DNA of 38,669 bases from Prevotella sp. (GCA_017467705.1 JAFUSC010000100.1:1-38669); one strand, 5' to 3'. Shown: positions 22,065 to 31,551, numbered from the stretch's first letter. Notes: generated by a model from the sequence alone, not told the origin. Translations and numbers: made by a program.

Positions 22065-23158
22065 GATGATGCCGTCGGGGAATTAGGGGTGAACAGGTTG
22101 AGCAGCACGTGCAGCAGGGCATAGAGCACCACGTCAATGATGATGATGACGTTGAAACTGACCGTCAGACTGAGAAAGTAGTTGAGCGCCATGAACAGAA
22201 TGGCCAGCGCGATGATGGTGATGAGCGTCTGGTGCTGTGTCAGTCCTATGTTCATCAGCTTGTGGTGTATGTGCCTCTTGTCGGGCGACATGGGTGACTT
22301 TTTGTGCATGATGCGTACCATGGCTACACGTGCAGCGTCGAAAGTCGGTATGAGCAGCAGCGACAATGAGATGAGCAGGCCGTTGCCGTCAAACGGTTTA
22401 AGGTTCGGATTGACCATGGACAGCTTCAGGCTGAGAAACGACAGCAGGAAGCCCAGCGTCAGCGAACCGGTGTCGCCCATGAATATTTTGCGGTTCTTCG
22501 TCGTGTCGCCCCACAGGTTGAACCACAGGAAAGCCAACAGCACGCCGATGAGTGAAGCAATGATGATGGCATAGAAGGGCAAGGCCCACATGGTGAAGTA
22601 ATACCAGAAGCCCAGCAGTGCCAGCACGGAGAGACAGCCCGAAAGCCCGTCGATGCCGTCGATGAGGTTCATGGAGTTTGCAACGAAAGCCACAATGAAC
22701 ACCGTCAGCGGTGCTCCCACGTAGAACGGAATCTCGTAAATGCCGAACAGCCCTTGCAGGTTGTTAATGTATAGGCCCGACAATGGCAGCATCATGGCTG
22801 CTATGAGCTGTGTGGTGAGCTTGGTTGAGGCTTTCAGGCCCAGCACGTCGTCGAGCAGTCCCGTGGTGTAGATAAGCAAAGCACCAAAGAAGAAGTAAAC
22901 CGTCCACAGGCTGAGCGTCAGTTTGTGCTCTCCGCTGAGTCTGTAGATGGCAAACACTACCATGCAGCCCACGATGACGCACGGCAGAAACACCACGCCG
23001 CCCATGCGTGGCACCTGCGTCTTGTGAACCTTGCGGGCGTTTGGCAGGTCATACAGACCTTTGCGCTTGCAGAAGTCAAGTATGGCAGGCGTCGTCAACA
23101 AGCCACCTAAGAAACTGATGATGAGTGCTATAAGGGTAAAATATTTGTCAATAGTCAT
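22061..23158 (-). CDS. MraY/WecA-family undecaprenyl-phosphate sugar-1-phosphate transferase
   Basis: The 365-residue polytopic membrane protein has about ten hydrophobic helices. Catalytic marks of the WecA family are GLLDDVLGL (Asp pair), NLIDGIDGLSG, the magnesium-site FMGDTGSLTLG, and the cytosolic HIHHKL loop. It transfers GlcNAc-1-P or a similar sugar to the lipid carrier. It is coupled to the following sugar transferase by a four-base overlap; having two initiating transferases side by side suggests two glycans, or that one of them serves another pathway. It is divergent from the beta-helix gene. Confidence 0.92.
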   Translation of the reverse strand: MTIDKYFTLIALIISFLGGLLTTPAILDFCKRKGLYDLPNARKVHKTQVPRMGGVVFLPCVIVGCMVVFAIYRLSGEHKLTLSLWTVYFFFGALLIYTTGLLDDVLGLKASTKLTTQLIAAMMLPLSGLYINNLQGLFGIYEIPFYVGAPLTVFIVAFVANSMNLIDGIDGLSGCLSVLALLGFWYYFTMWALPFYAIIIASLIGVLLAFLWFNLWGDTTKNRKIFMGDTGSLTLGFLLSFLSLKLSMVNPNLKPFDGNGLLISLSLLLIPTFDAARVAMVRIMHKKSPMSPDKRHIHHKLMNIGLTQHQTLITIIALAILFMALNYFLSLTVSFNVIIIIDVVLYALLHVLLNLFTPNSPTASS

Positions 23159-23252
23159 TCAATTTGATTTGATACTTTTATTATATAACGCGCGTATAGC
23201 ATGATTATTATGTCAATTGGAAGTTTTTTGCAACAATTATCCGCTTTCTTTC

Positions 23253-23280
23253 TTGTTGTCGTAAATTCTTTGTATCTTTG
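23253..23280 (+). promoter_or_regulatory. Promoter of the beta-helix gene
   Basis: TATCTTTG (23273-23280) is an exact -7 match with TTG at 23253-23255, 17 bases upstream. The transcript should begin near 23287, only a few bases before the first ATG, so either the message is nearly leaderless or a later ATG is used. Confidence 0.6.
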
Positions 23281-23292
23281 CGGCAAAAACAA

Positions 23293-24639
23293 ATGACAAT
23301 GAAAGAAATCATGAACATAACAACACAGCAGAATTTTCATGTAAGTGCAAAATCAGTCGCATTACACAGGCTTATGATGGGGTTGTTAGTTGTGCTCTTT
23401 TCAGCAACAGCAGCAGCCATTCCCACGTATTATGACACGGCAGGATGCAATGTTAACAAGTTATTTAAGTCGGCCAAGGCAAGGTATGTGATACGCTATG
23501 CTCACCAGTTCAGTGACACGCTGCGTATTCCTCACGGTTGCGAAGTGCGGTTCAGGGGAGGAAGGTTGACGGGGCCCATTGTGTTTGATGCTACAAAACT
23601 GAGTGGAAAAGTCAATATGAAAGGCGCTCATATCAGTGGCAGCGTGAGAAACACCACGCTGAACGCCTCGTGGTTCTGCGCGATGGACGGTATGACAGAT
23701 GATGCACCGGTCATCAACGAGATGATTGCCGTCAAAGGAAACATTGTTTTTCCGCGGGGAACCTATCGGCTGATTGCGCCTTACGGACGTGAGAACTTCC
23801 ACATTGGTATCAAACGACACAACGTGCAGCTGACAGGTGAGACGGGGGCTGTCTTTTTGACAAAGGAACGTCTGGGAATGATTTGCGTGTTTACCAAGAA
23901 GAATGACATTGCCAACAGCGTGAGGAATGTGAGCATCAAGGGTCTCACCTTCCGCACGGTGAACGATGGCAGCACGTTTCTGGAATGGACGCACGCCATA
24001 CAGACCAAGGGCGTCAACGGCTTCACGTTGGAAGACTGTACCATTGAGGACTTCTGGGGTGATGGCATTTGCCTGAACCATTACGGTGATAACCCTGAAA
24101 CGGGTGAAAGGGCGCGAAATCAGAATGTGAGGATAGTGAACAATACCATCGTGGGCGGCAAATTGCATAACAACCGTAACGGCATTTCAGTCATCAACGG
24201 ACAGAATGTGCTGATTCAGGGGAACACCATACGCAACACCTCACGTCACGACATGCCAGGCGCTATTGATGTGGAGCCAAACAACTCGGCCTATACCATA
24301 GAGAACATCCGCATCATAGGCAACACAATTGATGGTTCGCGTGGTGGCTGTGGAGCTATTGAAATCTGCATGTTCAACGGTGGGCCGGGACATCACATCT
24401 ATGTGGAGGATAACGTCATCAGCAACTCCAACTTAGGCATCTATATCTATCTGAAGACCACAGACACAACAGAGCACTTCGTCATACGTAATAACTACGT
24501 TGCAGCCGATACGCCGCCCTACAAGTTTGTGGGCGACGGCAGGTCGAAAGACTGGATCATCAGCGGCAACACCTTTAAACGGGCTACCAATGAGCGCATC
24601 CCGGGCAAGCTGCAAATCAGGAATTTGCAGGTGAAGTGA
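23293..24639 (+). CDS. Secreted right-handed parallel beta-helix protein
   Basis: About 448 residues with a late signal-like segment (RLMMGLLVVLFSATAAA) and then a pectate-lyase-like solenoid. Short repeating strands are visible: VSIKGLTFR, FTLEDCTIEDFWGDG, VRIVNNTIVGG, VLIQGNTIRN, IRIIGNTIDG, IYVEDNVIS and VIRNNYV. Such folds occur in polysaccharide lyases, hydrolases and epimerases. I see no decisive catalytic residues, so the activity is open. Starts at 23293, 23299, 23311 or 23371 are all possible; the promoter favours a downstream one. It sits on the plus strand within the polysaccharide cluster, eight bases from the convergent GT4 fusion, which suggests editing or cleavage of that glycan. 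Confidence 0.8.
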   Translation: MTMKEIMNITTQQNFHVSAKSVALHRLMMGLLVVLFSATAAAIPTYYDTAGCNVNKLFKSAKARYVIRYAHQFSDTLRIPHGCEVRFRGGRLTGPIVFDATKLSGKVNMKGAHISGSVRNTTLNASWFCAMDGMTDDAPVINEMIAVKGNIVFPRGTYRLIAPYGRENFHIGIKRHNVQLTGETGAVFLTKERLGMICVFTKKNDIANSVRNVSIKGLTFRTVNDGSTFLEWTHAIQTKGVNGFTLEDCTIEDFWGDGICLNHYGDNPETGERARNQNVRIVNNTIVGGKLHNNRNGISVINGQNVLIQGNTIRNTSRHDMPGAIDVEPNNSAYTIENIRIIGNTIDGSRGGCGAIEICMFNGGPGHHIYVEDNVISNSNLGIYIYLKTTDTTEHFVIRNNYVAADTPPYKFVGDGRSKDWIISGNTFKRATNERIPGKLQIRNLQVK

Positions 24640-24647
24640 GTGGAAGG

Positions 24648-26861
24648 TTATGACAATGCACGGTATGTTTCCATGTGCTTGTCAATCACTTGCTTGATTG
24701 AAAACTCCTTTTCTGCCTTTTCCCTGCCGTGGCGTCCCATGTCGCGCCGCAACTGTGGGTTGTCAATAAGCGTCTTGAGCTTTTCGGCCAGTGCCTGACT
24801 GTCTCTGACGGGAATCAGATAACCGCTCTTACCATCGTCAACCGTGTCCTTACAGCCAATAGAGTTCGTAGTCACGATAGGGCGTCCGATGGCACAGGCT
24901 TCAATGAGCGACTTGGGAACTCCCTCGCGGTAGTAGCTGGGGAAAGCCATGATGTGTGATTGGATGAGCAACTGCTTCACATCGTCGCGGTATCCCATCC
25001 ACTTGATGTATTTGCCGTCACACAATTGTTCCAGCTCCTGTTTCTTCAATGCCTTCGGATTGTTGGACAGCCCGCCGCATAGCCAGAACTGCACTTTCCC
25101 CTCATAGTCCTTGCGCAATTGCTCAGCGGCTTCAATGAGTTCAATAACGCCTTTCTCTTTGACCATGCGGGCCGTGAATAGCACGGTGATGGCACCTGAG
25201 TCTTGCTCAGGAGTATACTTGTAGTCCTCCAAGTTGATGCCTGAGCCTTTGATGAATACAGACATGTGCCTGTTGATGATGTGATGTTGCATGAACAGGT
25301 CTTCGTCCTCATGGTTCTGGAAGATGACCTTGACGTTGTCGCGTTGGTGTGAGAAACGCAGCAACAGCAGGATTCCCTTGGTTGTTGCTGACAGATTTTC
25401 ATCAGAAAACATGACGCCCAGACCGCTGACGGCATTGACTACGCCCTTTACATGAGCGAGTCGGGCAGCCAGTCCGCCCCAAAGAATGTTTTTCAGTCCA
25501 ACGTGGTGGACAATGGCATCCTTGTTCTTGCGGTAAAGTTTCCACAGGAACATGAATGTCCTGAGTTCTTCTGTCAGGTTTGTTCCCGTAGGGTTGATGG
25601 GGAGGTCGATGATTTTCAGCCCCAGCTCTTTCACTTCCTGTTTCCGGCCAGTGTCCTTGCAGACGATGGTAACGTCCCATCCGTCGTGCAAAGCTGCCAA
25701 GGCAATGTCCTGACGGTGTGACAGGAAAAATCTGTCTTCATTGACAATCATCATGAGCTTAGGGCTCCGATGGGTCAGCTGTTCCCAGAAAGCCTTGTTT
25801 CTGTCATACGAGAAAGCTTCATCGTAACGTTTCTTGGCGTTCTGTGCATATTCTTTGTAGTGACTCCAGTCGGCAGCTAATTCCAAAATGGCCTCTGTCC
25901 ATGCCGTTGCTGTTGCTCGGTCGGGGATGAGAAATCCCGTTTCATGGGTCACTACTTGTCGGTTATAGCCTACGTCAGAAGCAATGACAGGCATGGCAGC
26001 AGACGTGTATTGAATCAGTTTGAAGCCCCCCTTGCCTCGCGTGAACTCAGTGTCAGGTAGCGGCATGATGCCGATATGAGCCAGAGCCATTTCCTGCTTA
26101 GCCCTTTCCCTGGTCCATCGGATGTTCACAATGTTCAGGTGAGTAGTTGCCGCAGTTAATGGCTTGCTACAGACAATGTGCAGGCTCAGTTTCTTGTGAT
26201 GCTTCTGTTGTAACACACGTGCCGCCTCATCCAGAAAAGGAATGACTGACGTGATGTAAGGAAGCCCCGATGCCGTGGCAACCCAAACGAGACGTGTTTC
26301 TTGAACGTATAGCGCTTGTCGCTGTGCCATAACTGCTGCCGTGTCAAGGGTTTTCATGTCGCCGTCAGTCGTGGGTAGCAGGCTGGCTTTCTTTCGATGC
26401 TCAGGGGCAAGCAGCGTCAGCAGAAAATTGTTAGTGACAACGATGTGGTCGCTGTGTCGGGCGAAGAAGCGAAAATCACGTCGTGGACAGCTCTTGTTTT
26501 CAATGATATTGTCGTCAAAGTCCCATATAATCTGATTGTTACGAGCCAGTCTTTTGATTAGGAGGCGGTGTAGTAATGGCATGTGGTGAGGTACAATCAC
26601 ACGCGAGATGATGACAGTCCCGTTGCATAAGGTCAGCCAGTCGTGAAGCAGAAACAATAGGGTGCGGCAGACGTAGATGAGATATAGGACGGGCATGAAG
26701 AGCAACTTGCCAAATCTCCCGCTGCTGTGCCACCATGTATAGACATTGTCGGGTAGGGCAGAGTGAATCTCGGCCCTGCTGTTGGCGAAGTATTGCGTCA
26801 GCCTGTAGTAGCTTGAAGGGGTCAGACTGGCGTTAGAGACATAGATAGATGTTCGAGTCAT
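24648..26861 (-). CDS. Double glycosyltransferase (two GT4-type enzymes fused)
   Basis: The 737-residue product holds two complete GT-B glycosyltransferases in one chain. The first (about 1-350) contains RGKGGFKLIQYTSAAMPVIASDVG and GFLIPDRATATAWTEAI regions typical of GT4 C-lobes. The second (about 358-737) restarts with LMMIVNEDRFFLSHRQDIA and has FTARMVKEKGVIELIEA, MAFPSYYREGVPKSLIEA, with the GT4 E(x7)E pair, and GYLIPVRDSQALAEKL. Each lobe is the normal length of a single GT4, so one protein could add two sugars in sequence. No internal frame break is seen, and a clear methionine-rich restart (MMIVNEDR) marks the join. It acts at the inner face of the membrane on the lipid-linked repeat unit. 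Confidence 0.9.
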   Translation of the reverse strand: MTRTSIYVSNASLTPSSYYRLTQYFANSRAEIHSALPDNVYTWWHSSGRFGKLLFMPVLYLIYVCRTLLFLLHDWLTLCNGTVIISRVIVPHHMPLLHRLLIKRLARNNQIIWDFDDNIIENKSCPRRDFRFFARHSDHIVVTNNFLLTLLAPEHRKKASLLPTTDGDMKTLDTAAVMAQRQALYVQETRLVWVATASGLPYITSVIPFLDEAARVLQQKHHKKLSLHIVCSKPLTAATTHLNIVNIRWTRERAKQEMALAHIGIMPLPDTEFTRGKGGFKLIQYTSAAMPVIASDVGYNRQVVTHETGFLIPDRATATAWTEAILELAADWSHYKEYAQNAKKRYDEAFSYDRNKAFWEQLTHRSPKLMMIVNEDRFFLSHRQDIALAALHDGWDVTIVCKDTGRKQEVKELGLKIIDLPINPTGTNLTEELRTFMFLWKLYRKNKDAIVHHVGLKNILWGGLAARLAHVKGVVNAVSGLGVMFSDENLSATTKGILLLLRFSHQRDNVKVIFQNHEDEDLFMQHHIINRHMSVFIKGSGINLEDYKYTPEQDSGAITVLFTARMVKEKGVIELIEAAEQLRKDYEGKVQFWLCGGLSNNPKALKKQELEQLCDGKYIKWMGYRDDVKQLLIQSHIMAFPSYYREGVPKSLIEACAIGRPIVTTNSIGCKDTVDDGKSGYLIPVRDSQALAEKLKTLIDNPQLRRDMGRHGREKAEKEFSIKQVIDKHMETYRALS

Positions 26862-26897
26862 GTCAGCGTGGAGCGTAGCGCATTGAGCGTCATTGCT

Positions 26898-26990
26898 TAT
26901 TATTTAATGTCTAACGTTTATTGTTTAACGTTTATTGTTTATTGTTTATTACTTATTGTTTAACGTTTATTGTTTATTGTTTAATGTCTA
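26898..26990. repeat. 7-base-period AT-rich tract (GTTTATT)
   Basis: GTTTATT and GTTTAAC units alternate through the 119-base gap between two glycosyltransferase genes and run into the stop codon of the upstream GT2. TTTAATGTCTAA occurs at both ends of the tract. The tract may vary in length by slippage. Confidence 0.7.
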
Positions 26991-27841
26991 AGTCCTGCAA
27001 TGAATCCTCTGACCATCTGTTTCCAGCAGGCGAAGCCAGACTTGATGAGTATCGGGAAATAGATAAACTGGGCTATGTTTTTCAGCCCCTTATTGATTTT
27101 CCATTGCAAAGGTACATAATTTTTCCGAAGTAGCCACATGTAATTGCGGAATTGGTAAAAATATCGGACAGGAGAGGACACAATAATGGTATATCCACCT
27201 ATATAGATGGTGTTTTGTCCTACCATGTGGAGAATGGTGACATCAGGCGTAATCCCACATATATATCCCTTGCTTTTGGCTCGCCAGCACCAGTCGAAAT
27301 CTACATAGTCCATGAACAGTCGATTGTCGCGTGGCCCAACGGATTCCATGATTTCTCTTGTCGTGCAGCCCCCGGATGAGATGATCTCTCGTTTGAGAAT
27401 GAAATGGGGTGATAATGCCTTCTCCTTGTGAATGACAGACTTGTACTCCCTGCCTGTCTCTTTGTTTTCTGTCTTCGGGCCGAGAAACGCTAAGTTGGGA
27501 AAGTCCTGTCTGATATTGTCGAAAGCCTCTGCAATGTCTGTTGCGTAAGTTGTCGGTACCGTGCTGTCCTGATCCAGAAAAACGACATGAGTAGCTTCAG
27601 TATGGTCAAAGACATGCTTGATACCGATGTTCTGCGCTTCGGCTATTCCAACATTCTTTTTCAACGGAATGTATTGCATCATGCCAAGCTGCTCTTCTTC
27701 AAAGGTCTGCTTTTGTGAATTGTCTACAATGGCTCCATGATAGCCCTTTGCCAGTCTTCTGACATTCGCTTTCTCATCATCGTTAGGATGATATAGGATG
27801 ATGATGACAGCTATATTGGATGATGGTATACTTTGTGACAT
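26981..27841 (-). CDS. GT2 family glycosyltransferase (rhamnosyltransferase-like)
   Basis: The 286-residue GT-A enzyme begins with the typical strand IAVIIILYHPNDDEKANVRR and has an acidic metal-binding motif FLDQDST. KKNVGIAEAQNIGIKH is the usual GT2 donor-site helix. MDYVDFDWCWRAKSKG holds the probable catalytic base region (xDxDW). It resembles rhamnosyl- and other deoxyhexosyl-transferases of O-antigen clusters. The stop codon lies in a 7-base-period repeat, so the end of the protein could differ between relatives. The gene is 47 bases after the second GT2. Confidence 0.9.
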   Translation of the reverse strand: MSQSIPSSNIAVIIILYHPNDDEKANVRRLAKGYHGAIVDNSQKQTFEEEQLGMMQYIPLKKNVGIAEAQNIGIKHVFDHTEATHVVFLDQDSTVPTTYATDIAEAFDNIRQDFPNLAFLGPKTENKETGREYKSVIHKEKALSPHFILKREIISSGGCTTREIMESVGPRDNRLFMDYVDFDWCWRAKSKGYICGITPDVTILHMVGQNTIYIGGYTIIVSSPVRYFYQFRNYMWLLRKNYVPLQWKINKGLKNIAQFIYFPILIKSGFACWKQMVRGFIAGLRH

Positions 27842-27888
27842 TTATGCAGATTTACGTAATGTTGTCTGGTATAATGACGATCTTGATT

Positions 27889-28740
27889 CTATTGATGTTG
27901 GAACTTATAGGCCATGCCATCGCGTATGCCACGGAAGAACATGTGTAGACGTCCGGCTTTGTCCTCTTCAATCATAATGATGCGGAAGAACTTACTGATA
28001 AAGATTCTCTTAAAGAAGACATATTTTTCATGAAGTGTCATGACGTCGTAGTTCTTGCGGAAGTTCATGATATGACACTTGGTCCTGCTGTAGGTTCGTG
28101 CCCGTCCGTAGTCATTTGTTACGATATGTAGTATCTTTGATTGGCGAGGCTGTCCGATGGTATGATTCAAAACGCAGTTTGTGAGGCAGACGGTCTGGTA
28201 ATTAGCCCGGATTACTTGATAGGATAAATCATGATCTAAGGCATCAAGTGGAAATGCCTCGTCAGCACCTTGTATTGCAGTAAGAATCTCGACAGGAATT
28301 ACTGTGCCTGAATTAATGAAAATGCGTCTAAAGTGTAACGGTTGGGTGATTGGCCAATTGTCGAACCCTTTTATATAAGGGGTGTAAACCCATTTGTTCC
28401 CTTTTGTCCAATATTCCTCAATCTGTTGACGATAACCTGCAAAGTCCTGCCACTGGCTGTCTTGATCCATGATGAGCAGCATGTCATAACCCTGTTCTTG
28501 TGCGTGACGCCATGCAAAATTGATGGCAGGAGCAATGCAAAGGTTCTCCCCAGTTCCATACCATGTGATAGCGGTTTTGTGGTCGGACAGGGCAGGGAGT
28601 ATATACGATTTGTAGCCAGCCTCAAGCGGTGAGTTGTCCCAGATGATGAGCTCATCCAGCCCGTCAATATATCGCTTGATGTTGTCTACTGCCTGTTGTT
28701 TGGCAGGGTTATACAATGTTACGATGCCTAATATCTCCAT
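27889..28740 (-). CDS. GT2 family glycosyltransferase
   Basis: The 283-residue product starts MEILGIVTLYNPAKQQAVDN at 28740; upstream in-frame codons read as flippase sequence in another frame and look non-protein-like. The nucleotide/metal motif is LLIMDQDSQW, with FPLDALDHDLSYQVI as the acceptor-side acidic segment. The ATG overlaps the flippase stop by 13 bases, indicating coupled translation. It is a relative of the next gene (same DQDS motif) and probably adds a sugar to the same repeat unit. Confidence 0.88.
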   Translation of the reverse strand: MEILGIVTLYNPAKQQAVDNIKRYIDGLDELIIWDNSPLEAGYKSYILPALSDHKTAITWYGTGENLCIAPAINFAWRHAQEQGYDMLLIMDQDSQWQDFAGYRQQIEEYWTKGNKWVYTPYIKGFDNWPITQPLHFRRIFINSGTVIPVEILTAIQGADEAFPLDALDHDLSYQVIRANYQTVCLTNCVLNHTIGQPRQSKILHIVTNDYGRARTYSRTKCHIMNFRKNYDVMTLHEKYVFFKRIFISKFFRIIMIEEDKAGRLHMFFRGIRDGMAYKFQHQ

Positions 28741-30068
28741 ATACCTGTTGCCTGACCGTTGAGAATTTTGTTGAACTGGATAACATTGACTACCAGTCCC
28801 GGAATGTTGCAGAAGCACATGACAGCCATGAACCACAGAATGTCGTGTGTATAGCTGCTCACAGCCCATGCCAAAGGTATGAACACAATGGCAGAAACCG
28901 TCATATAGAGTTGCAGTCGGAGTGCTCCAACGCCATTTAGGAAGTATGAATAACGCATGCTGATAATCAGTAGGAAAATATACAAGGCCATCATGGCTGT
29001 CATGCCAAGTGGCACATTACAGGTGTCGCCAATCCATCGCTGAATCCAAAGCTGATAGACCCAAGGTGAAACTGCCACCATGAGAACCAGCAATACGGCT
29101 ATGCCCATGATCATCCAGTTCATCTTCTGGCTTGCATGTCGAATCCAATCCATGTCACCCCGTTCGTATGCGTCGGTCGTTGCATTCCAGAAAGGCATAC
29201 AGATGACCGTAAAGCCGACCATGACCAGACTAATATAACGATAGGCAATTTGATAGGGAGTAACCATCTCGGGTGTGAAGAAACGCGAGATGAGTATGTT
29301 TGCCGTCATAAACTGTATGAGTCCGGCCACTTGGAGCCAGAAGAACTTGATGCCCAAGTTGCCTAACTCCAAAGCAGAATGGAGATTGACGAACTTCAGC
29401 GAGGGGCGCAGATAGGGGAAACGTAGCCAGAACGTATAAGGATATGCCAACACGTAAACGGCCAATGGTGCTACGGTGTTGGCTATAACAATGAACAGGA
29501 ATGATGCGTGCCCACACCAGTAAAGGGCTGCGGTGAGTAGCAATGCCAGAGTCTGGCCTAATGCCAGTAGCATGTTGTTGACAGCCGGCAGCTGTAATCC
29601 CATATATACATTGCCGATGAATTTGAGGACAAACGTCATACATACCAGTGTGACGGCGCAAATCAATGCTATACGTAGTTCAGGGATAATGTCCGGTTTA
29701 ACATTCAGGAAGTGGTATACGTCAGTATACCAGATAAGTAACAATAGTAATAAAAGCAGGGGAAAAACAATGCATACAAGCATGGCCATGGTGGAGCTGA
29801 CCACTTGTCGGGCTTCTTGCATTTCCTGATGGGCAATGTGTGCAGCCAGCTTGTTGCGAAGACCGTTACCCAACCCTATGTCCATGTGGTCGACCCATAC
29901 TAATAGACTACTGATAGTCAGCCAAACACCATTTTGATACTGGCCAAGACATTCCAAGGTGAGTGGTACCATGATTAGAGCAACACTTGCCGCCCAGCCC
30001 TTGATGAAAAATGATGCAATCACATTCTTCACCAGTAGTTTCGTGCGATTATCTTTGCTTTTACTCAT
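28728..30068 (-). CDS. wzx: Polysaccharide flippase (Wzx-type)
   Basis: The 446-residue polytopic protein has about 12 hydrophobic helices and the charged N-terminus typical of the MOP/PST exporter superfamily (NRTKLLVKNVIASFFIKGWAA..., then MDIGLGNGLRNKLAAH, a loop common to Wzx proteins). It turns lipid-linked repeat units from the inner to the outer face of the membrane. It starts 10 bases after the DUF4143 ATPase gene and is followed by the overlapping GT2, so it may be transcribed from the ATPase promoter as well as from the main cluster. Confidence 0.9.
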   Translation of the reverse strand: MSKSKDNRTKLLVKNVIASFFIKGWAASVALIMVPLTLECLGQYQNGVWLTISSLLVWVDHMDIGLGNGLRNKLAAHIAHQEMQEARQVVSSTMAMLVCIVFPLLLLLLLLIWYTDVYHFLNVKPDIIPELRIALICAVTLVCMTFVLKFIGNVYMGLQLPAVNNMLLALGQTLALLLTAALYWCGHASFLFIVIANTVAPLAVYVLAYPYTFWLRFPYLRPSLKFVNLHSALELGNLGIKFFWLQVAGLIQFMTANILISRFFTPEMVTPYQIAYRYISLVMVGFTVICMPFWNATTDAYERGDMDWIRHASQKMNWMIMGIAVLLVLMVAVSPWVYQLWIQRWIGDTCNVPLGMTAMMALYIFLLIISMRYSYFLNGVGALRLQLYMTVSAIVFIPLAWAVSSYTHDILWFMAVMCFCNIPGLVVNVIQFNKILNGQATGIWRY

Positions 30069-30078
30069 GTAGGATGTT

Positions 30079-31362
30079 TTATTCTTTCAGGCAGCCGATG
30101 GGTACAACCATAATGCCGTCAGTGCGGGTATAGGCATAGTCACCGACAGCAGTGAGTACCATCATGAATGATGGAACATTCATGCGTGTGGTGTCAATCT
30201 TATTTGCTAATGCTTTTAGAGTCGATGCTCCTTCCTCTATGAGAGAGTCTCCGCCTAATTTTATTTCGATTAATCCATACTTGCCGTTTCTTAAATGGAC
30301 TACGGCATCACACTCTAATCCGCTTTTGTCTCGATAATGATACACCGATCCGTCAATAGCCTCTGCATATACACGTAAGTCTCTTATGCACAACGTTTCA
30401 AAAAGCAGGCCGAACGTTTCTAAATCGTTTATCAGGTTGCTTGGGCCAAGTCCAAGGGCAGCAACCGCAATGGAGGGGTCAACGAAATATCGGGTGTCAC
30501 TGGTTCGTATGGCCGTCTTGGAACGTAGATTGGGGTTCCATGCGGGCATGTCTTCTATGACAAATATTTTTTTGAGTGCCTTGATATAAGATGCAATAGT
30601 CTCATCGCTTATGTTGTTTGCATCGTTGGCACGGATGTCAGCGGTAATGGTTGCCAGACTTACCTGACCTCCTTGAAGCCGTGCATACGAGCGCATGAGC
30701 CGTTTTGTCCGTTGGACGTCGCGTTCTATGCCGTCAACACGGGATATGTCTGAGCGGGTGATTGCTTCGTAATACTCTGTAACTTGCCTAAGAGCAGCAC
30801 GTTCAGACTTCTTGTTGAGTGATTTCGGCCACCCACCTCTGCAGACAGCAAACGCCACTTGTTCCATAGAGAGACGGTTGATTCCTTCTATGTCTTTAGG
30901 ATGGCTGAAGAGTCTGCCAAGGCTAACTTCTCCTGATGACTCCTGTGATTCCCATAGGCTCATAGGCCTCATGGTCAGCCATGCAAAACGGCCTGCTCCA
31001 GAATGTCGTATCTTGTCATTCTCGGCAGGAACTGCCGAACCGGTAAGCATGAATTGTCCGTCGTCTGTTCTGTGGTCTGTTTCAAACCGGATAGCATCCC
31101 AAAGCTGTGGGGCCAACTGCCATTCGTCTATCAGTCTGGGCGTTTCTCCTTGCAACAGTAGCCTGATGTTTGTTTCTGCCAGATGAAGGTTCTGTTCCAT
31201 TCTTGTCGGATCATCCATATAGAGGACACTCTTGGCGTGTTGCTCTGCTGTGGTCGTCTTACCACAGGCTTTGGGACCTTCAATGAGCACTGCGCCCATT
31301 GCCTCCAACTTCTCTGATAATAATGTATCAGCAATTCTTTGCTTGTATTCTTCCACTTCCAC
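30079..31362 (-). CDS. AAA-family ATPase with DUF4143 domain
   Basis: The 427-residue protein has Walker A GPKACGKTT (residues 29-37), a Walker-B-like RLIDEWQ segment, and FMLTGSAVP, all typical of the AAA_14/DUF4143 family. The C-terminal DUF4143 part ends with GLECDAVVH...YGLIEIKLG, which looks like a PD-(D/E)xK nuclease-fold core. Members are common, scattered, often accessory genes of unknown role; some are thought to be linked to stress or defence. It interrupts the polysaccharide cluster between the polymerase and the flippase, has its own promoter, and is preceded by two repeat arrays, all signs of an insertion. Confidence 0.9.
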   Translation of the reverse strand: MEVEEYKQRIADTLLSEKLEAMGAVLIEGPKACGKTTTAEQHAKSVLYMDDPTRMEQNLHLAETNIRLLLQGETPRLIDEWQLAPQLWDAIRFETDHRTDDGQFMLTGSAVPAENDKIRHSGAGRFAWLTMRPMSLWESQESSGEVSLGRLFSHPKDIEGINRLSMEQVAFAVCRGGWPKSLNKKSERAALRQVTEYYEAITRSDISRVDGIERDVQRTKRLMRSYARLQGGQVSLATITADIRANDANNISDETIASYIKALKKIFVIEDMPAWNPNLRSKTAIRTSDTRYFVDPSIAVAALGLGPSNLINDLETFGLLFETLCIRDLRVYAEAIDGSVYHYRDKSGLECDAVVHLRNGKYGLIEIKLGGDSLIEEGASTLKALANKIDTTRMNVPSFMMVLTAVGDYAYTRTDGIMVVPIGCLKE

Positions 31363-31388
31363 TTTCGTTCCGTTTTATTTCCACAATG

Positions 31389-31419
31389 CAAAGGTACAAC
31401 AAAAATCTTGAATATCAAA
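31389..31419 (-). promoter_or_regulatory. Promoter of the DUF4143 ATPase
   Basis: On the minus strand TTTG (31416-31419), 19 bases, then TACCTTTG (31389-31396) give a near-ideal Bacteroidota promoter. The predicted start near 31383 is about 20 bases before the ATG. Confidence 0.75.
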
Positions 31420-31437
31420 GTTTTTTGTGATGAATTT

Positions 31438-31551
31438 GGTCATTTGGCGCATTTTCGTTTGGCAATTTGGCTTGTTTTTGTTTGGCAATTTGGCTTGTTT
31501 TTGTTTGGCAATTTGGCTTGTTTTTGTTTGGCAATTTGGCAGCATTGGTAT
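31438..31551. repeat. 23-bp tandem repeat array E
   Basis: Units of 23 bases start at 31438 (degenerate), 31461, 31484, 31507 and 31530 (partial). Units two to four are identical and begin GGCAATTTGGC then continue with a T/G-rich half. The strand asymmetry (T and G on plus) is striking. The array lies between two polysaccharide-cluster genes, just upstream of the ATPase promoter. Confidence 0.9.

Noticed and set aside
23461-24168. Minus-strand frame of 235 codons inside the beta-helix gene
   Set aside because: The plus strand encodes regular beta-helix repeats and has a promoter; the antisense frame has neither.
26898-26990. Attachment site or IS end
   Set aside because: It is a simple 7-base-period AT tract; no integrase, transposase or flanking target duplication is visible in the window.
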